A stretch of 64,000 bases of DNA from Proluteimonas luteida (lineage in GTDB: Bacteria; Pseudomonadota; Gammaproteobacteria; Xanthomonadales; Xanthomonadaceae). This document shows, in pieces, positions 19,181-28,239 of this stretch. The translations under genes were made by a program, and so were the position numbers. The notes below the pieces were generated by a model that saw nothing but the letters and a program-made list of their open reading frames with translations, was not told the origin of the DNA and did not search any database. The stretch lies in contig NZ_JAIWPT010000007.1 in NCBI RefSeq assembly GCF_021191695.1, positions 1-64,000 of the forward strand, given 5' to 3'. The stretch's first letter is position 1. Each line of letters begins with the position of its first letter.

Positions 19181-19879
19181 TCACGCGCCGGTGGCCGCGG
19201 GGCCGGGGGCGTCGGGCTCCGGTGGCTTCGGCGGGTCGAACGGGATCGTGTCCGGCGCGACTGCGCCGCCGGAGATGATGAAGCTCATCGCCTGGTCGAC
19301 GGTCCAGTCGGTCGGGGTGATCTTCTCCACCGGCACGATCTCCAGGTAGCCGGAGGTCGGGTTGGGCGTGGTCGGCACGTAGACCGCGGCCAGCTCGCGG
19401 CCGGTATCGCGTTCGCGGATCACCCGGGTCACGAAGCCGACCGACTTCATCTGGCTGTGCGGGAAGTCGATCAGCACCACGCGCTGGGTGCCGTCGGGCT
19501 TGGTCTGCAGGATGTCGAGCAGCTTGCGCGCGCTGGAATAGATGATGTTGGCCAGCGGGATGCGCTGCACCAGCGCCTCGACCCAGCCCAGCATGCGCTG
19601 GCCGACCACGCGCCGCGCCAGCCAGCCGACGGCCAGGATCAGCACGATGGTCGCGACCATCGCGATCGTCGCCTGCACCGATTGCACGTTGATCCAGCCC
19701 AGCGACGGGAACCATGCCGCGATCTGGTGCGCGGCCGGGCCGACCCACGGCGTGCTGATGTTCGACAGCAGCACGAACACGAACTTGATGACGATCCAGG
19801 TCAGCCAGATCGGCAGCAGCGTCAGCAGGCCGGTCAGGAACAGGCGTTGCAGGCGACCGCCCAGCGAATGTGTGGTCAT
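19181..19879 (-). CDS. DUF502 family inner-membrane protein
   Basis: A 232-residue membrane protein with two transmembrane segments (about residues 9-40 and 68-88), followed by a soluble domain typical of DUF502 (IIYSSARKLLDIL, VVLIDFPHSQMKSVGFVT, VYVPTTPNPTSGYLEIV). Proline-rich C-terminal tail. Function of the family is unknown; plant homologues (COV1) affect trafficking. ATG 19879 is the first family-like Met; no strong Shine-Dalgarno is visible. Same strand as the DUF885 and kinase genes, but gaps of 67 and 175 bases leave operon status open. Confidence 0.88.
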   Translation of the reverse strand: MTTHSLGGRLQRLFLTGLLTLLPIWLTWIVIKFVFVLLSNISTPWVGPAAHQIAAWFPSLGWINVQSVQATIAMVATIVLILAVGWLARRVVGQRMLGWVEALVQRIPLANIIYSSARKLLDILQTKPDGTQRVVLIDFPHSQMKSVGFVTRVIRERDTGRELAAVYVPTTPNPTSGYLEIVPVEKITPTDWTVDQAMSFIISGGAVAPDTIPFDPPKPPEPDAPGPAATGA

Positions 19880-20054
19880 GGGAATGGCAGGGATGTGGGG
19901 ACCGGCATGATAGGCCCCGCGCGCCGCGACCGGTGCGTCGCGGGCGGGCCGACGCGAATGGCCGGTACCGCGGGCGCCACCGCCGCGCCGCAACGCGCGA
20001 CAAGGCCTGCGCGGTTCCCGTGCCGCGGTCCGCACCGTCGCCGCGGACGCGGGA

Positions 20055-22202
20055 TCAGGGCAGGCGTACCAGCCGGAAGCCGACGTCGTCGTAGCCGCGC
20101 GCGGGATCGAGTTCGCGGGTGGCGGCATCGCCGTCGACCGCGACCCGTTGCCGGCATGCGCTGGGACAGTCGCTGCGCCATTCGGCCGGCGCGCCAGCGG
20201 CCGGCGGCTGCGTCGCGCCCTGTGCCATCGAGGCGACGACCACGCTCCGTCCGGTACGCTCGCTGATCCAGCGCGCATAGTCGATGGCGTCGTGCCAGCT
20301 GACGCAGACCACCGGATCGCCGGGTGCCTGCTCGAAGCCGGGCGCCTCCCAGCTGCGCGCGCGCCGCAGCGACGCGCGGCCGCAGGGCGCGGCCTTGCGG
20401 CCGGTCGCACTGGCGAACCGTTCGTATTCGGCGCGGCTGACCGGCGCCCTGGCGATGGCGAACACACCGGCGTCGCCACGCGTCACGCGCAGGCCGGCCG
20501 GGGCATGCTCGCCGGCGGCGTCGAGTTGCGGGATGGTCATCGCCGCGCGGCGCAGGCGCGCGGTATCCGACGCGTCCAGTCCGACCGCGTCGGCAGCGGC
20601 CAGGGCGGCGACGGCATCGTCGCGGTCGACCGCTGCGATCGCCTTCTCGATGCGCCGCTCCACCGCGTCGGCGACATGCGGGCGTATCGGGCGCATCGGG
20701 TCGAATCCCTTGCCGTCGAGAGGCGCGGCCTGGCGGCGGACCTGGCTCAGCAGGGCGACGGCGTCGGCATCGTCGCCGCGTTCGATCCGTCGCGCGGCGC
20801 GTCGGCCGACGGCGTCGAACAGCCGCTCCGCGGTGGGCGGGACGCGCAGGTGCTCCTGGTCCGCCTGCCACGCGGCCAGCAACTCGTCGAGCGCGCTTTC
20901 GCCCGCGGGCGCGGTCAGCCTGCCGGCACGGATCTGGCGCTCGGCCGCGGCGATGTGGCGGTCGCTGGCCGAGATCGGCGCCCTGCTCAGGCCTGGTGGA
21001 TCCGGGGTGGGCACCTCGTCCCCGGATGCGGCTTCGGTGTCGTCGGCAAGGGTCGCGACCGTGTCCGTGTCCTCGACACCGCTGCCGTCGCCGGCGGATC
21101 CGGGTGCGTCGGCACTGCCGGCCGCGCTGGCCGCTGCGATGGCCGGAGGCGGCGGGGCGTCCGGCGCGTCGCGGCTCGCGCCCAGCCAGACGGCGGTGCC
21201 GGCGACCGCCAGCAGCAGCGTGCAGATCAGCATCATGCGCGCGGGCCGGCCCGCACCCGTCGCGAACGTCTGCAGCATGCGCGTCATTGCGGATGTCGGT
21301 GAGCCCGCGGCCGGCACGCGCTCCACCGCTTCGAGCATTTCCGCCGCGTCGGCGAAACGCCGGCCCGGCTCCTTGGCCAGCGCCCGGTCCATGAAGCGCT
21401 GCCAGTGGCGCAGCCGCGGCGGCAGCCGCGGGATCGGGTTCTGGGTGTGCATGATCGCCATCGCCAGTGCGTCGTCGGCCTGGTAGGGCAGGGCGCCGCT
21501 GAGCATCTCCCAGGCCAGCACGCCGACGCTGTAGAGGTCGGCGCGCTTGTCGACCTGCTGCCCGCGGGCCTGTTCCGGTGCCATGTAGGCGGTGCTGCCG
21601 ACGGCGAGCCCGGCCATCGTGACCCGGGTGCCGTAGCCACGGCGCAGGGCGATGCCGAAATCGGTGAGCAGCGGGCGGTCGGCCTCGTCGAACAGCACGT
21701 TCTCGGCCTTGACGTCGCGGTGGATGACGCCGCGCACGTGGGCATAGCCCAGCGCCGACAGCAGCGCCCGCAGGATCTCGCGCACGCGCGCCTCGGGCAT
21801 CGCGCCCGGCGGCAGGCCGGGGACGGCGGGCGCGACGGGCATGGCGTCATCGGTGTCGGCGACGTGGCGGGCGGACGCGCGTTGCCCGAGATGCCCGTGG
21901 GGCAGATAGGGCATCGAGTACCACGGCAGGCCGTCGCCGGTGCGGCCGACCTCGTGGATGCTGACGATGTGCGGATGTTCCAGCCGCGCGATCGTGCGCG
22001 CCTCGTTCTCGAAGCGGCGGCGGCTGACCTCGTCGGCCAGCGCTTCGGCGCGCATGACCTTGATCGCGACATCGCGCCCCAGCGACAGCTGCGTGCCGCG
22101 ATAGACGATCGCCATGCCGCCGTGCGCGATGACGCACAGCAACCGGTAGCCGGGAATCTCCGGCAACGGCAGCGTGGCATCGATGGCGGTGGCTAGCGGC
22201 AT
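20055..22202 (-). CDS. membrane-spanning Ser/Thr protein kinase with C-terminal FGE-like domain
   Basis: A 715-residue Hanks-type kinase. N-terminal kinase domain: Gly-loop AHGGMAIVYRG, Lys48 (AIKVM), HRDVKAEN at 161-168, DFG at 181-183, APE at 208-210. One transmembrane helix (323-341) follows, then an acidic linker and helical region, and a C-terminal formylglycine-generating/SUMF1-like domain (about 590-715: PVSRAEYERFASATGR, PVVCVSWHDAIDYARWISERTGR, VGFRLVR). The FGE core motif (LPTEAEWEYAARGG) and RGGSW are missing, so this domain is probably a ligand-binding sensor, not an enzyme. Start ATG 22202 follows AGGGGG; ATG 22220 is the alternative. Confidence 0.87.
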   Translation of the reverse strand: MPLATAIDATLPLPEIPGYRLLCVIAHGGMAIVYRGTQLSLGRDVAIKVMRAEALADEVSRRRFENEARTIARLEHPHIVSIHEVGRTGDGLPWYSMPYLPHGHLGQRASARHVADTDDAMPVAPAVPGLPPGAMPEARVREILRALLSALGYAHVRGVIHRDVKAENVLFDEADRPLLTDFGIALRRGYGTRVTMAGLAVGSTAYMAPEQARGQQVDKRADLYSVGVLAWEMLSGALPYQADDALAMAIMHTQNPIPRLPPRLRHWQRFMDRALAKEPGRRFADAAEMLEAVERVPAAGSPTSAMTRMLQTFATGAGRPARMMLICTLLLAVAGTAVWLGASRDAPDAPPPPAIAAASAAGSADAPGSAGDGSGVEDTDTVATLADDTEAASGDEVPTPDPPGLSRAPISASDRHIAAAERQIRAGRLTAPAGESALDELLAAWQADQEHLRVPPTAERLFDAVGRRAARRIERGDDADAVALLSQVRRQAAPLDGKGFDPMRPIRPHVADAVERRIEKAIAAVDRDDAVAALAAADAVGLDASDTARLRRAAMTIPQLDAAGEHAPAGLRVTRGDAGVFAIARAPVSRAEYERFASATGRKAAPCGRASLRRARSWEAPGFEQAPGDPVVCVSWHDAIDYARWISERTGRSVVVASMAQGATQPPAAGAPAEWRSDCPSACRQRVAVDGDAATRELDPARGYDDVGFRLVRLP

Positions 22203-22357
22203 CTTTCCCCCTGTACACATACAGCATACCTACGGCTCGCACGAAGGCGGTGTGACGCGTTTCGCGGTTGGCCCGGGGCGGGTCCGCGCCTGCCGCGCGG
22301 GGCATCGCGCCGCTCTGGCATCATCGGTCCGGACTGGGGAACGGGGAGATGATGCGC

Positions 22358-23722
22358 ATGGATGTGTTGCGGGGAATGCGCTGGCTGGCGCTTTGCCTGG
22401 CCGGCATGCTGGTCGTGCTTGCCGTGGTGTGGCTGGCCTCGCGCCTGCGTGGCGCGCCGCCCGGGCAGCGTGCGGCGTTGGCGACGATGCAGGCGACGTG
22501 GATCCCGCCGGGGCGCAACGCCTTCGATGCGGTGTGGCTGCTGCGCTGGGACGTGCCGGAGGCGCCGCGGGCGGCGATCGTCGCGCGGGACATGTCGGCG
22601 CTGCAGGCACGTCCGGCGTGGCCGACGGGCAGCAACGAGCCCTTCGTCAGCTCCGCCGCTGCCGGGTATGCGGACCTGCGGCCGGTGCAGGCGACGGTCG
22701 CGCCATGCGGCGCGCGCGAGGACGGTTGCCTGGCGCGTGTGCGCGCGGACCTGCCGGCCTACGCGGCGCTGGTGGAGGCGAATGCAACCCTGATCGCGCG
22801 CATCGGGGCGCTGGCGCAGTACGACCACTACCGGTCGAAGCTGCCACCCCGGCTCGATGCGCCGTTGCCCGAGCTGGGGCATGCGGGGTTGGCGATCACC
22901 GCGCATGCGGTGCACTTCGCCCAGGGCCGGTACGACCTGGCACTGGATGGCGTGTGCCGCGATATTGCGACGTGGCGCCGGCTGGGCGTGCATTCCGATT
23001 CTCTGGTCGTGCGGATGCTGGGCATCGCGCTTGCCACCGACGGTCATGGCCGCCTGCTGGCGGACATGCTGCAGGTGTTGCCGCGCGACCATGCCCTGCC
23101 CGGGGCCTGCGCGGCCGCGCTGGCTGCGCCGAGCAGTGGGGAGGCCGACCTGTGTCCGGCGATGCGCGGCGAGTTCGCCTGGGCGTCGCCAATCACCCGG
23201 CTGCTTGCCGATCCGGCGACGCCGGCTGACGAACGTCCGTCCACGCTGCTGTTCGACGTCGATGCCACGCTGGCGCTGCAGGCGGCGAACATGGCCGATG
23301 CCTGCAGCGAGGCGACGCGCGTCGCGCTGGCCAGCGATCTGCCGGCGCCGCTACCGGCACCGCGGCGCAGTGTCTGGCTGCGCCTGGAATGCGCGGCCAA
23401 TGCGGTCGGCTGCATCCTCGGCGACATCGCCGCACCGGACTATATCGAGTACCAGCACCGGGCGCAGGATCAGAATGCGCGCCTGCAGTTGCTGGCGACG
23501 CTGGCCTGGCTGCGCGACACGGCGGGCGACGGGGCACGGGACGCCATGCCGGCCGAGCGCATCGCGCATCGCCCGGCGGCATTGCGCAGTCCCGCGCGCG
23601 ACATCGAGGTTGCGGCGGATGGTCGCGCGATCCGCATCGCCCAGTACGCCACCGCGCGCGGCGCGTACTGGCAGTTGCCGCTGCCGGATTACCTGGTCGA
23701 CGCGTCGCCGCCGGCCGATTGA
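22358..23722 (+). CDS. membrane-anchored protein of unknown function
   Basis: A 454-residue protein I do not recognise. One N-terminal transmembrane anchor (about 9-29, LALCLAGMLVVLAVVWLAS) is followed by an Ala/Leu-rich, probably helical periplasmic domain. Cysteines are scattered in pairs along the domain, suggesting disulfides. No enzymatic motif is seen. ATG 22358 is chosen because GGGGAG lies nine bases before it; ATG 22349 and 22352 are in frame just upstream. It is divergent from the kinase (155-base gap), and its 3' end overlaps the convergent DUF4442 gene by 34 bases. Confidence 0.75.
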   Translation: MDVLRGMRWLALCLAGMLVVLAVVWLASRLRGAPPGQRAALATMQATWIPPGRNAFDAVWLLRWDVPEAPRAAIVARDMSALQARPAWPTGSNEPFVSSAAAGYADLRPVQATVAPCGAREDGCLARVRADLPAYAALVEANATLIARIGALAQYDHYRSKLPPRLDAPLPELGHAGLAITAHAVHFAQGRYDLALDGVCRDIATWRRLGVHSDSLVVRMLGIALATDGHGRLLADMLQVLPRDHALPGACAAALAAPSSGEADLCPAMRGEFAWASPITRLLADPATPADERPSTLLFDVDATLALQAANMADACSEATRVALASDLPAPLPAPRRSVWLRLECAANAVGCILGDIAAPDYIEYQHRAQDQNARLQLLATLAWLRDTAGDGARDAMPAERIAHRPAALRSPARDIEVAADGRAIRIAQYATARGAYWQLPLPDYLVDASPPAD

Positions 23723-24174
23723 GCGACGCGCTCGCGCTTGCGGCGGATGTAGAGCTGCTTGCGCACCCTGGCGACCACCTCACCGGTGCTGTCGACGACG
23801 TCGGTCTCGAACCAGTGCAGGTGCTTGTCGCCGTCGGCGGTGGCCGCGCGGAACCCGGCCACGGTGGCATCGTCGAGCGCGAAATCCGCGTGCACGGTGC
23901 CGCGCCCGGGCTTGACGAATTCGATGGTGCCGGCCTTGTCCCAGACGATGTGGTCGCGGCCCAGCGCGCGCAGCGTCAGCAGCATCCAGAACGGGTCGGT
24001 CATCGCGAACAGGCTGCCGCCGAAATGGGTGCCGACGTAGTTGCGGTTCCACGGCCGCATCCGCAGCTCGACCCGTGCCTGCCGCCAGTCGGCCGACAGC
24101 GCGCGCAGGCGGATGCCGGCGAACAGGAACGGCGGCCACAGGTTCATCAGGAAACGGAACAGGCGCGGAGTCAT
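23689..24174 (-). CDS. DUF4442 hotdog-fold protein (YiiD C-terminal-like, possible thioesterase)
   Basis: A 161-residue protein of the DUF4442/PaaI-like hotdog superfamily (PWNRNYVGTHFGGSLFAMTDPFWML, DKAGTIEFVKPG). Related domains hydrolyse acyl-CoA thioesters, but substrates for this branch are not established. No transmembrane segment is needed, though the N-terminus (LFRFLMNLWPPFLFAG) is hydrophobic and could bind membrane. ATG 24174 starts the family-like part; no clear Shine-Dalgarno precedes it. The last 34 bases overlap, tail to tail, the gene ending at 23722. Confidence 0.83.
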   Translation of the reverse strand: MTPRLFRFLMNLWPPFLFAGIRLRALSADWRQARVELRMRPWNRNYVGTHFGGSLFAMTDPFWMLLTLRALGRDHIVWDKAGTIEFVKPGRGTVHADFALDDATVAGFRAATADGDKHLHWFETDVVDSTGEVVARVRKQLYIRRKRERVAQSAGGDASTR

Positions 24175-24366
24175 GGGCGGCGCGATGTCGTGGCAGTCGG
24201 GGGCAGGCCGGACCTTACCATACGCATTGGTATGGCAATGGGCATCCCGGTGCCGGTCGTCCCGCGTCGACATCCCGCGTGACGCCTGCGTGGCCCGCCG
24301 TCCGTTGCGTCGGGCCTGCTGCCTCGACCGGGGGGGGCGTCCGGCCGGAAGGCCTTGAAAGGGGGC

Positions 24367-25251
24367 TCAGAACAGCAGCGAGGCCATCTTCCTGCGATAG
24401 CGGCCGACCACGTCGGCGTCGTCGACGATGCGGAAGGCGTCGATCAGCGCCTTGCGCGGCAGGCCGCCGTCGAAGTTGCGGTCGCGGCGCAGCATCTCGA
24501 TGAACTGGTCGAGGCCGGCTTCGGCATCGCCTGCGACGATGCGCTGCACGCCCAGCAGATGGCGTGCGCGCAGGTCGTCGGGATTGGCGGCGATCGTGGC
24601 CTGCAGTGCGTCCGGTGCTGGCGCGCCGGCCAGCAGCGCGGCGAAGCCGAGGCGGGCGCGGGCCTTGACCGCGCGGTCGTCCGTCGACAGGTTGGCCGGC
24701 AGGCCGTCGAGCAGCTGTTCGGCTTCCTGCGTGGCGCCGGTCTGCAGCAGCGCCAGGGCGAGGTCGAGCTTGAGTTCGGCGTTGTCGGGTGCTGCGGCGA
24801 TCTCCCCACGCAGGCGCTCGACCTCGGCAGCCGGATCGCGCGGGGCGGCCGCTGCGTCGTCGGCGGCTGCCTCGCCCGGCACGATGCCGTGACGCTGCAG
24901 GAACTCGCGGATCTGGCCTTCGGGCAGGGCACCGGGGAACCCGTCGACCGGCTGGCCGCCGACGACCAGGAAGATGGTCGGCACCGAGCGGATCTGGAAT
25001 GCCGCGGCGATCTGCTGCTCCTTGTCGACATCGACCTTGGCCAGCACGAAGGCGCCGTTGTATTCGGCCGCCAGTTTCTCCAGCACCGGGCCCAGGGTCT
25101 TGCACGGCCCGCACCACTCGGCCCAGAAATCGATCAGCACCGGCACCTGCAACGACTTCTGCAGGACCTCGGCCTCGAACGTGGCGGTGGTGGCGTCGAA
25201 CACGTGGCCGGACGCGGCGGCGGGGGCGGGAGAGGAGCCGTTGAGGAGCAT
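24367..25251 (-). CDS. CnoX/YbbN-like thioredoxin-TPR chaperedoxin
   Basis: A 294-residue cytoplasmic protein: thioredoxin domain with WCGPC at 46-50 and cis-Pro in RSVPTIF, followed by a TPR-like helical half ending in a YbbN C-terminal motif (GGLPRKALIDAFRI). E. coli CnoX protects substrates of GroEL from oxidation; its site is SCGPC-like and non-reducing, while this WCGPC suggests real thioredoxin activity. ATG 25251 follows the family start. Gap of 192 bases to the DUF4442 gene downstream on the same strand, with no obvious terminator. Confidence 0.9.
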   Translation of the reverse strand: MLLNGSSPAPAAASGHVFDATTATFEAEVLQKSLQVPVLIDFWAEWCGPCKTLGPVLEKLAAEYNGAFVLAKVDVDKEQQIAAAFQIRSVPTIFLVVGGQPVDGFPGALPEGQIREFLQRHGIVPGEAAADDAAAAPRDPAAEVERLRGEIAAAPDNAELKLDLALALLQTGATQEAEQLLDGLPANLSTDDRAVKARARLGFAALLAGAPAPDALQATIAANPDDLRARHLLGVQRIVAGDAEAGLDQFIEMLRRDRNFDGGLPRKALIDAFRIVDDADVVGRYRRKMASLLF

Positions 25252-25324
25252 GCGGGGGTTCCGTGAGGCGGTCGGGAGGGCGCCGTGCGCCATCACCGAA
25301 CAATGGCGGCGGTTGCGCAGGATA

Positions 25325-25370
25325 CAACCATGTCAAAAATGGTTGACATCCGGCTGCGCCAATATGCAAT
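25325..25370 (+). promoter_or_regulatory. sigma-70 promoter with overlapping inverted repeats
   Basis: TTGACA at 25343-25348 and TGCAAT at 25365-25370 are spaced by 16 bases in an unusually AT-rich patch. Two inverted repeats overlap the -35 box: CAACCAT (25325-25331) with ATGGTTG (25339-25345), and TGTCAA (25331-25336) with TTGACA. The XRE protein encoded downstream is the obvious candidate to bind here, as autoregulation is common for the family. Box assignment is by eye. Confidence 0.55.
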
Positions 25371-25405
25371 GTATTTTTTACTTCTTGTCTGGTAGAGGCG
25401 ACATC

Positions 25406-25648
25406 ATGCGGTTGTACCGTCGCGGAAGGACCGGCCTGCCGTCGATCGCGGGCCTCGCGCCGTGGAGGCTGCGTGCCGGCAGCGGGCGCCTGTCCGGTGT
25501 CGACATCGGCACCACGGCGACGGTGCCGCCGGTCGGCATCGCCCGGGCGTCGCGGGTCGCGCTCCCGGCGATGCCGACCGGCGAATTCGAGCGGGGTGTC
25601 TCGCCCGGCGACTGGCGGATGCGGTTCGGCGCGGGCAGCACACGATGA
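25406..25648 (+). CDS. possible small protein, 80 residues, coupled to the XRE regulator
   Basis: An open frame starting at ATG 25406 (GAGG eight bases upstream), about 35 bases after a good promoter, whose stop overlaps the next ATG as ATGA. It is Arg/Gly/Ala-rich, without recognisable domain or cysteine. Composition in this GC-rich DNA makes random frames common, so it could also be a leader with no protein function, the XRE mRNA simply having a long 5' region. Position and coupling are the only support. Confidence 0.3.
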   Translation: MRLYRRGRTGLPSIAGLAPWRLRAGSGRLSGVDIGTTATVPPVGIARASRVALPAMPTGEFERGVSPGDWRMRFGAGSTR

Positions 25649-25857
25649 GCGGCACGCCGATCGCCAACGAGATCCGCCGCCTGCGCTTCGAGCACGGCGG
25701 GATGACCCAGCAGGCGCTGGCCGATGCCTGCCGGGTCACGCGGCAGACGATCATCGCGCTGGAGGCCGGCCGCTACGCGCCGTCGCTGGAGCTGGCGTTC
25801 CGCATCGCGCGGACGTTCGGGGTCGGGGTCGAGGACGTGTTCCGGTGGCCGGCGTGA
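25645..25857 (+). CDS. XRE-family transcriptional regulator (short, YgzD/YozG type)
   Basis: A 70-residue protein consisting of one helix-turn-helix: [61 protein letters not shown]. The [19 protein letters not shown] stretch is the recognition helix region. Members of this compact group typically sit next to a small membrane protein and repress their own operon. It overlaps the DUF998 gene downstream by GTGA. The inverted repeats at 25325-25348 are a candidate operator. Confidence 0.9.
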   Translation: MSGTPIANEIRRLRFEHGGMTQQALADACRVTRQTIIALEAGRYAPSLELAFRIARTFGVGVEDVFRWPA

Positions 25858-26450
25858 GCGGGCGGCGCCTGCTGCCGCTGGTCGCCGGCGCGCACGCCTG
25901 CACGCTGCTGGCGCTGCTGCTGTTCGCCGCGATGACGGGGGGATCGATGCGCACGCCGCTGGCGTTGCCGGGCATGGCGGGCATGCCGCTGGCCTGGCTG
26001 TTCAACCTGCTGGCCTGGGTGGTGCCTGGCGGCATGGTCGCGTTCGCCGCGCTGCGCCTGCGCGCCGGACTGCCGGCCGCAGGGCTCGCCGCCGGGATCG
26101 CGCTGCGCCTGCTGATGCTCGCGGCACTGGCGTTCGCGGCGCAGGGCCTGCTGCCGCTGGATCCGGGGGCGCTGGACGCCGGCACCAGCCGGTGGCATGC
26201 GGCGGTCTGGATGCTGTGGAACCTGGCGTTCGTCGCTGGCGCATTGTTGTCCGCGTTGGCGCTGCGCGGGGTGCGCTGGCCGTCGCTGGCGCTGTTCGCG
26301 ATCGTCGCGATCTGCCTGCTCGCGCCGCGGCTGGCGGTGGACGTGTTCGGCGCCGGGATCGTCGAGCGCGTGGTGCTGGCCTGCTGGTGGGCGTGGACCC
26401 TGCTGCTGGCGTGGCGATTGTCGGATCGGCGCCGGCAGGCCGCGAAATAA
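25854..26450 (+). CDS. DUF998-like multispanning membrane protein
   Basis: A 198-residue protein with about six hydrophobic segments, beginning at GTG 25854 inside the stop of the XRE gene (GTGA). Segment [22 protein letters not shown] and the overall layout match DUF998-type membrane proteins often paired with short XRE regulators. Function unknown. An internal ATG at 25947 would delete the first helix and is less likely given the coupling. Confidence 0.75.
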   Translation: MSGRRLLPLVAGAHACTLLALLLFAAMTGGSMRTPLALPGMAGMPLAWLFNLLAWVVPGGMVAFAALRLRAGLPAAGLAAGIALRLLMLAALAFAAQGLLPLDPGALDAGTSRWHAAVWMLWNLAFVAGALLSALALRGVRWPSLALFAIVAICLLAPRLAVDVFGAGIVERVVLACWWAWTLLLAWRLSDRRRQAAK

Positions 26451-26466
26451 CGGGAAACAGGATGAA

Positions 26467-28182
26467 TCAGTTCGCCGTGCCGGCATGCAGCACACGGTTG
26501 CGGCCGGCGGCCTTGGCCCGGTAGAGCGCCGCATCGGCGGTCTGCAGCAGTTGCCCGGGCTCGGTGCCGTCGCCGGGCGAGGTGGCGATGCCGATCGAGA
26601 TCGTGACCGGTCCGAGCGTCTGGCCTAGGTGCTGGACCGTCGCATCCTCGATCGCCTTGCGCACCTCTTCGGCGCGGGCACAGGTGTTCGCGGCGTCGAG
26701 TTCGGGCATGACCACGGTGAACTCCTCGCCGCCATAGCGGCAGGCGATGTCCTCGGCCCGGACCCGGCTCTGGATCAGGTGGCCGATGTGGCCGAGCAGG
26801 GCATCGCCCGCGGCATGGCCGTAGGTGTCGTTGAAGCGCTTGAAATGGTCGATGTCGAGCATCAGCACCGACAGCGGCAGGCCGCGGCGCTCGCAACGCT
26901 GCAGCTCCCGGGCCAGGCTTTCTTCCAGGTAGCGGCGGTTGAACAGGCCGGTCAGCGGGTCGCGGATCGACTGCAGGCGCAGGGTCTCGCGCAACTGCAG
27001 GTTGGCGATCGCCATCGACATCTGTTCGGCCAGCGCGCACAGGACCGGGGCGTCGTTGTCGCCGTCCCTGCCGCCGGCGTTGCTGCCCGCGCTCACGTGC
27101 AGCAGCCCTAGCGACTGGCCGTTCGCGACCAGCGGCACGCACAGGGTCGAGATGCCGTCGAACGGCGCGTCGGGATCGAGATGCGCGCAGCGCAGCCCGC
27201 CGGCGCGGCCATGGAGGTGGTGGGGCTGGCCGCGGCGCAGGGCCCAGCACTGGTCCGGCGTCAGCACGTCGGCGCTGGCGATGACCGGCTCGCCGAAGTC
27301 GCCGACGCTCTCGAGGAAGTTCTGCGACGGTTTGGCCAGGTAGCAGCGGCCACCGGCGCCGGGGACCAGCTCGGCGATCGTCTGCGTGGTCAGGGCGACG
27401 ATCTCGTCGCGGCTCTGGCAGCTCTGCAGCATGCCGGCATAGACGCTCTGCGCGCGGCGCTGTTCGGACAAGGTGTCGCGCAGTGCCAGCGCCTGCCGCA
27501 GGTCGCGCACCGCGGTGCGTGCCTCGCGTTCGAGCGCGCGGCTGCGCCGGTTCTCGCGGACCAGGCTCGACAGCAGGACCCCGAGCACGCCGAGCGCGAT
27601 GACGAAGGCCGCGACGATGAACGCGACCAGGAACGCGGCCCGCATGCGGCTGTGGTCGCGGCGTTCCGCGAGCAGCCGCGACTCTTCGTCCATCATCTCC
27701 CGGCGCAGCGTGCCGAGGTTGTCCACGCGCGCCAGGTTGGCATCGATCCGGTGCTGCAGGGCATCGTTGTCGAGCGACGCCAGGGCGGCGGGATCGAACA
27801 GGATCTCCATCGTGCGCAGGTGGTCGCGGACCGCCGTCTCGAACACGCGCGCGCGCCGTTGCTGGGCCGGGTTGTCGGCGGTCAGCGCGACCAGTTGACG
27901 GCCCTGCGCGGCGGCGCGTTCGACCGCATCGTCGAACTGCGGCCGGAAATCGTCGCGGCCGGTGGTGCGGAAACCGCGGGCCTTGGCCTCGGCCTCGTGC
28001 ATCGCGGCCTCGGCCGAGACCAGCAGGTTGATGACCTGGTAGCTGTGCTCCAGCGACCGGTTGGCCTTGCCCAGGCTGTGCACGCCGAGCACGGCGGCGA
28101 TGCCCGCGCCCAGCAGCAGGGCGAGGGCCAGGAGGGTCGCCGGCACGCGCAGGCGCCGGGTGCGGGAGGACGGCTCGGGCAT
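26467..28182 (-). CDS. CHASE3-GAF-GGDEF diguanylate cyclase
   Basis: A 571-residue membrane sensor: transmembrane helix (12-36), CHASE3-like periplasmic helical domain (about 37-180), second transmembrane helix (about 182-207), coiled stretch, GAF domain (about 250-395) and GGDEF domain (about 405-565). GGEEF begins at 484 and the inhibitory RxxD site is RAED at 475-478, so it should make c-di-GMP under feedback control. ATG 28182 begins a short basic N-terminus. Ends 16 bases from the convergent DUF998 gene; divergent from leuS. Confidence 0.92.
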   Translation of the reverse strand: MPEPSSRTRRLRVPATLLALALLLGAGIAAVLGVHSLGKANRSLEHSYQVINLLVSAEAAMHEAEAKARGFRTTGRDDFRPQFDDAVERAAAQGRQLVALTADNPAQQRRARVFETAVRDHLRTMEILFDPAALASLDNDALQHRIDANLARVDNLGTLRREMMDEESRLLAERRDHSRMRAAFLVAFIVAAFVIALGVLGVLLSSLVRENRRSRALEREARTAVRDLRQALALRDTLSEQRRAQSVYAGMLQSCQSRDEIVALTTQTIAELVPGAGGRCYLAKPSQNFLESVGDFGEPVIASADVLTPDQCWALRRGQPHHLHGRAGGLRCAHLDPDAPFDGISTLCVPLVANGQSLGLLHVSAGSNAGGRDGDNDAPVLCALAEQMSMAIANLQLRETLRLQSIRDPLTGLFNRRYLEESLARELQRCERRGLPLSVLMLDIDHFKRFNDTYGHAAGDALLGHIGHLIQSRVRAEDIACRYGGEEFTVVMPELDAANTCARAEEVRKAIEDATVQHLGQTLGPVTISIGIATSPGDGTEPGQLLQTADAALYRAKAAGRNRVLHAGTAN

Positions 28183-28239
28183 GGGACAAGTCTAGGCGTT
28201 GTCGTGGTGCCGGGCAGTCGGCAGGGTCCGGAAACGGGA

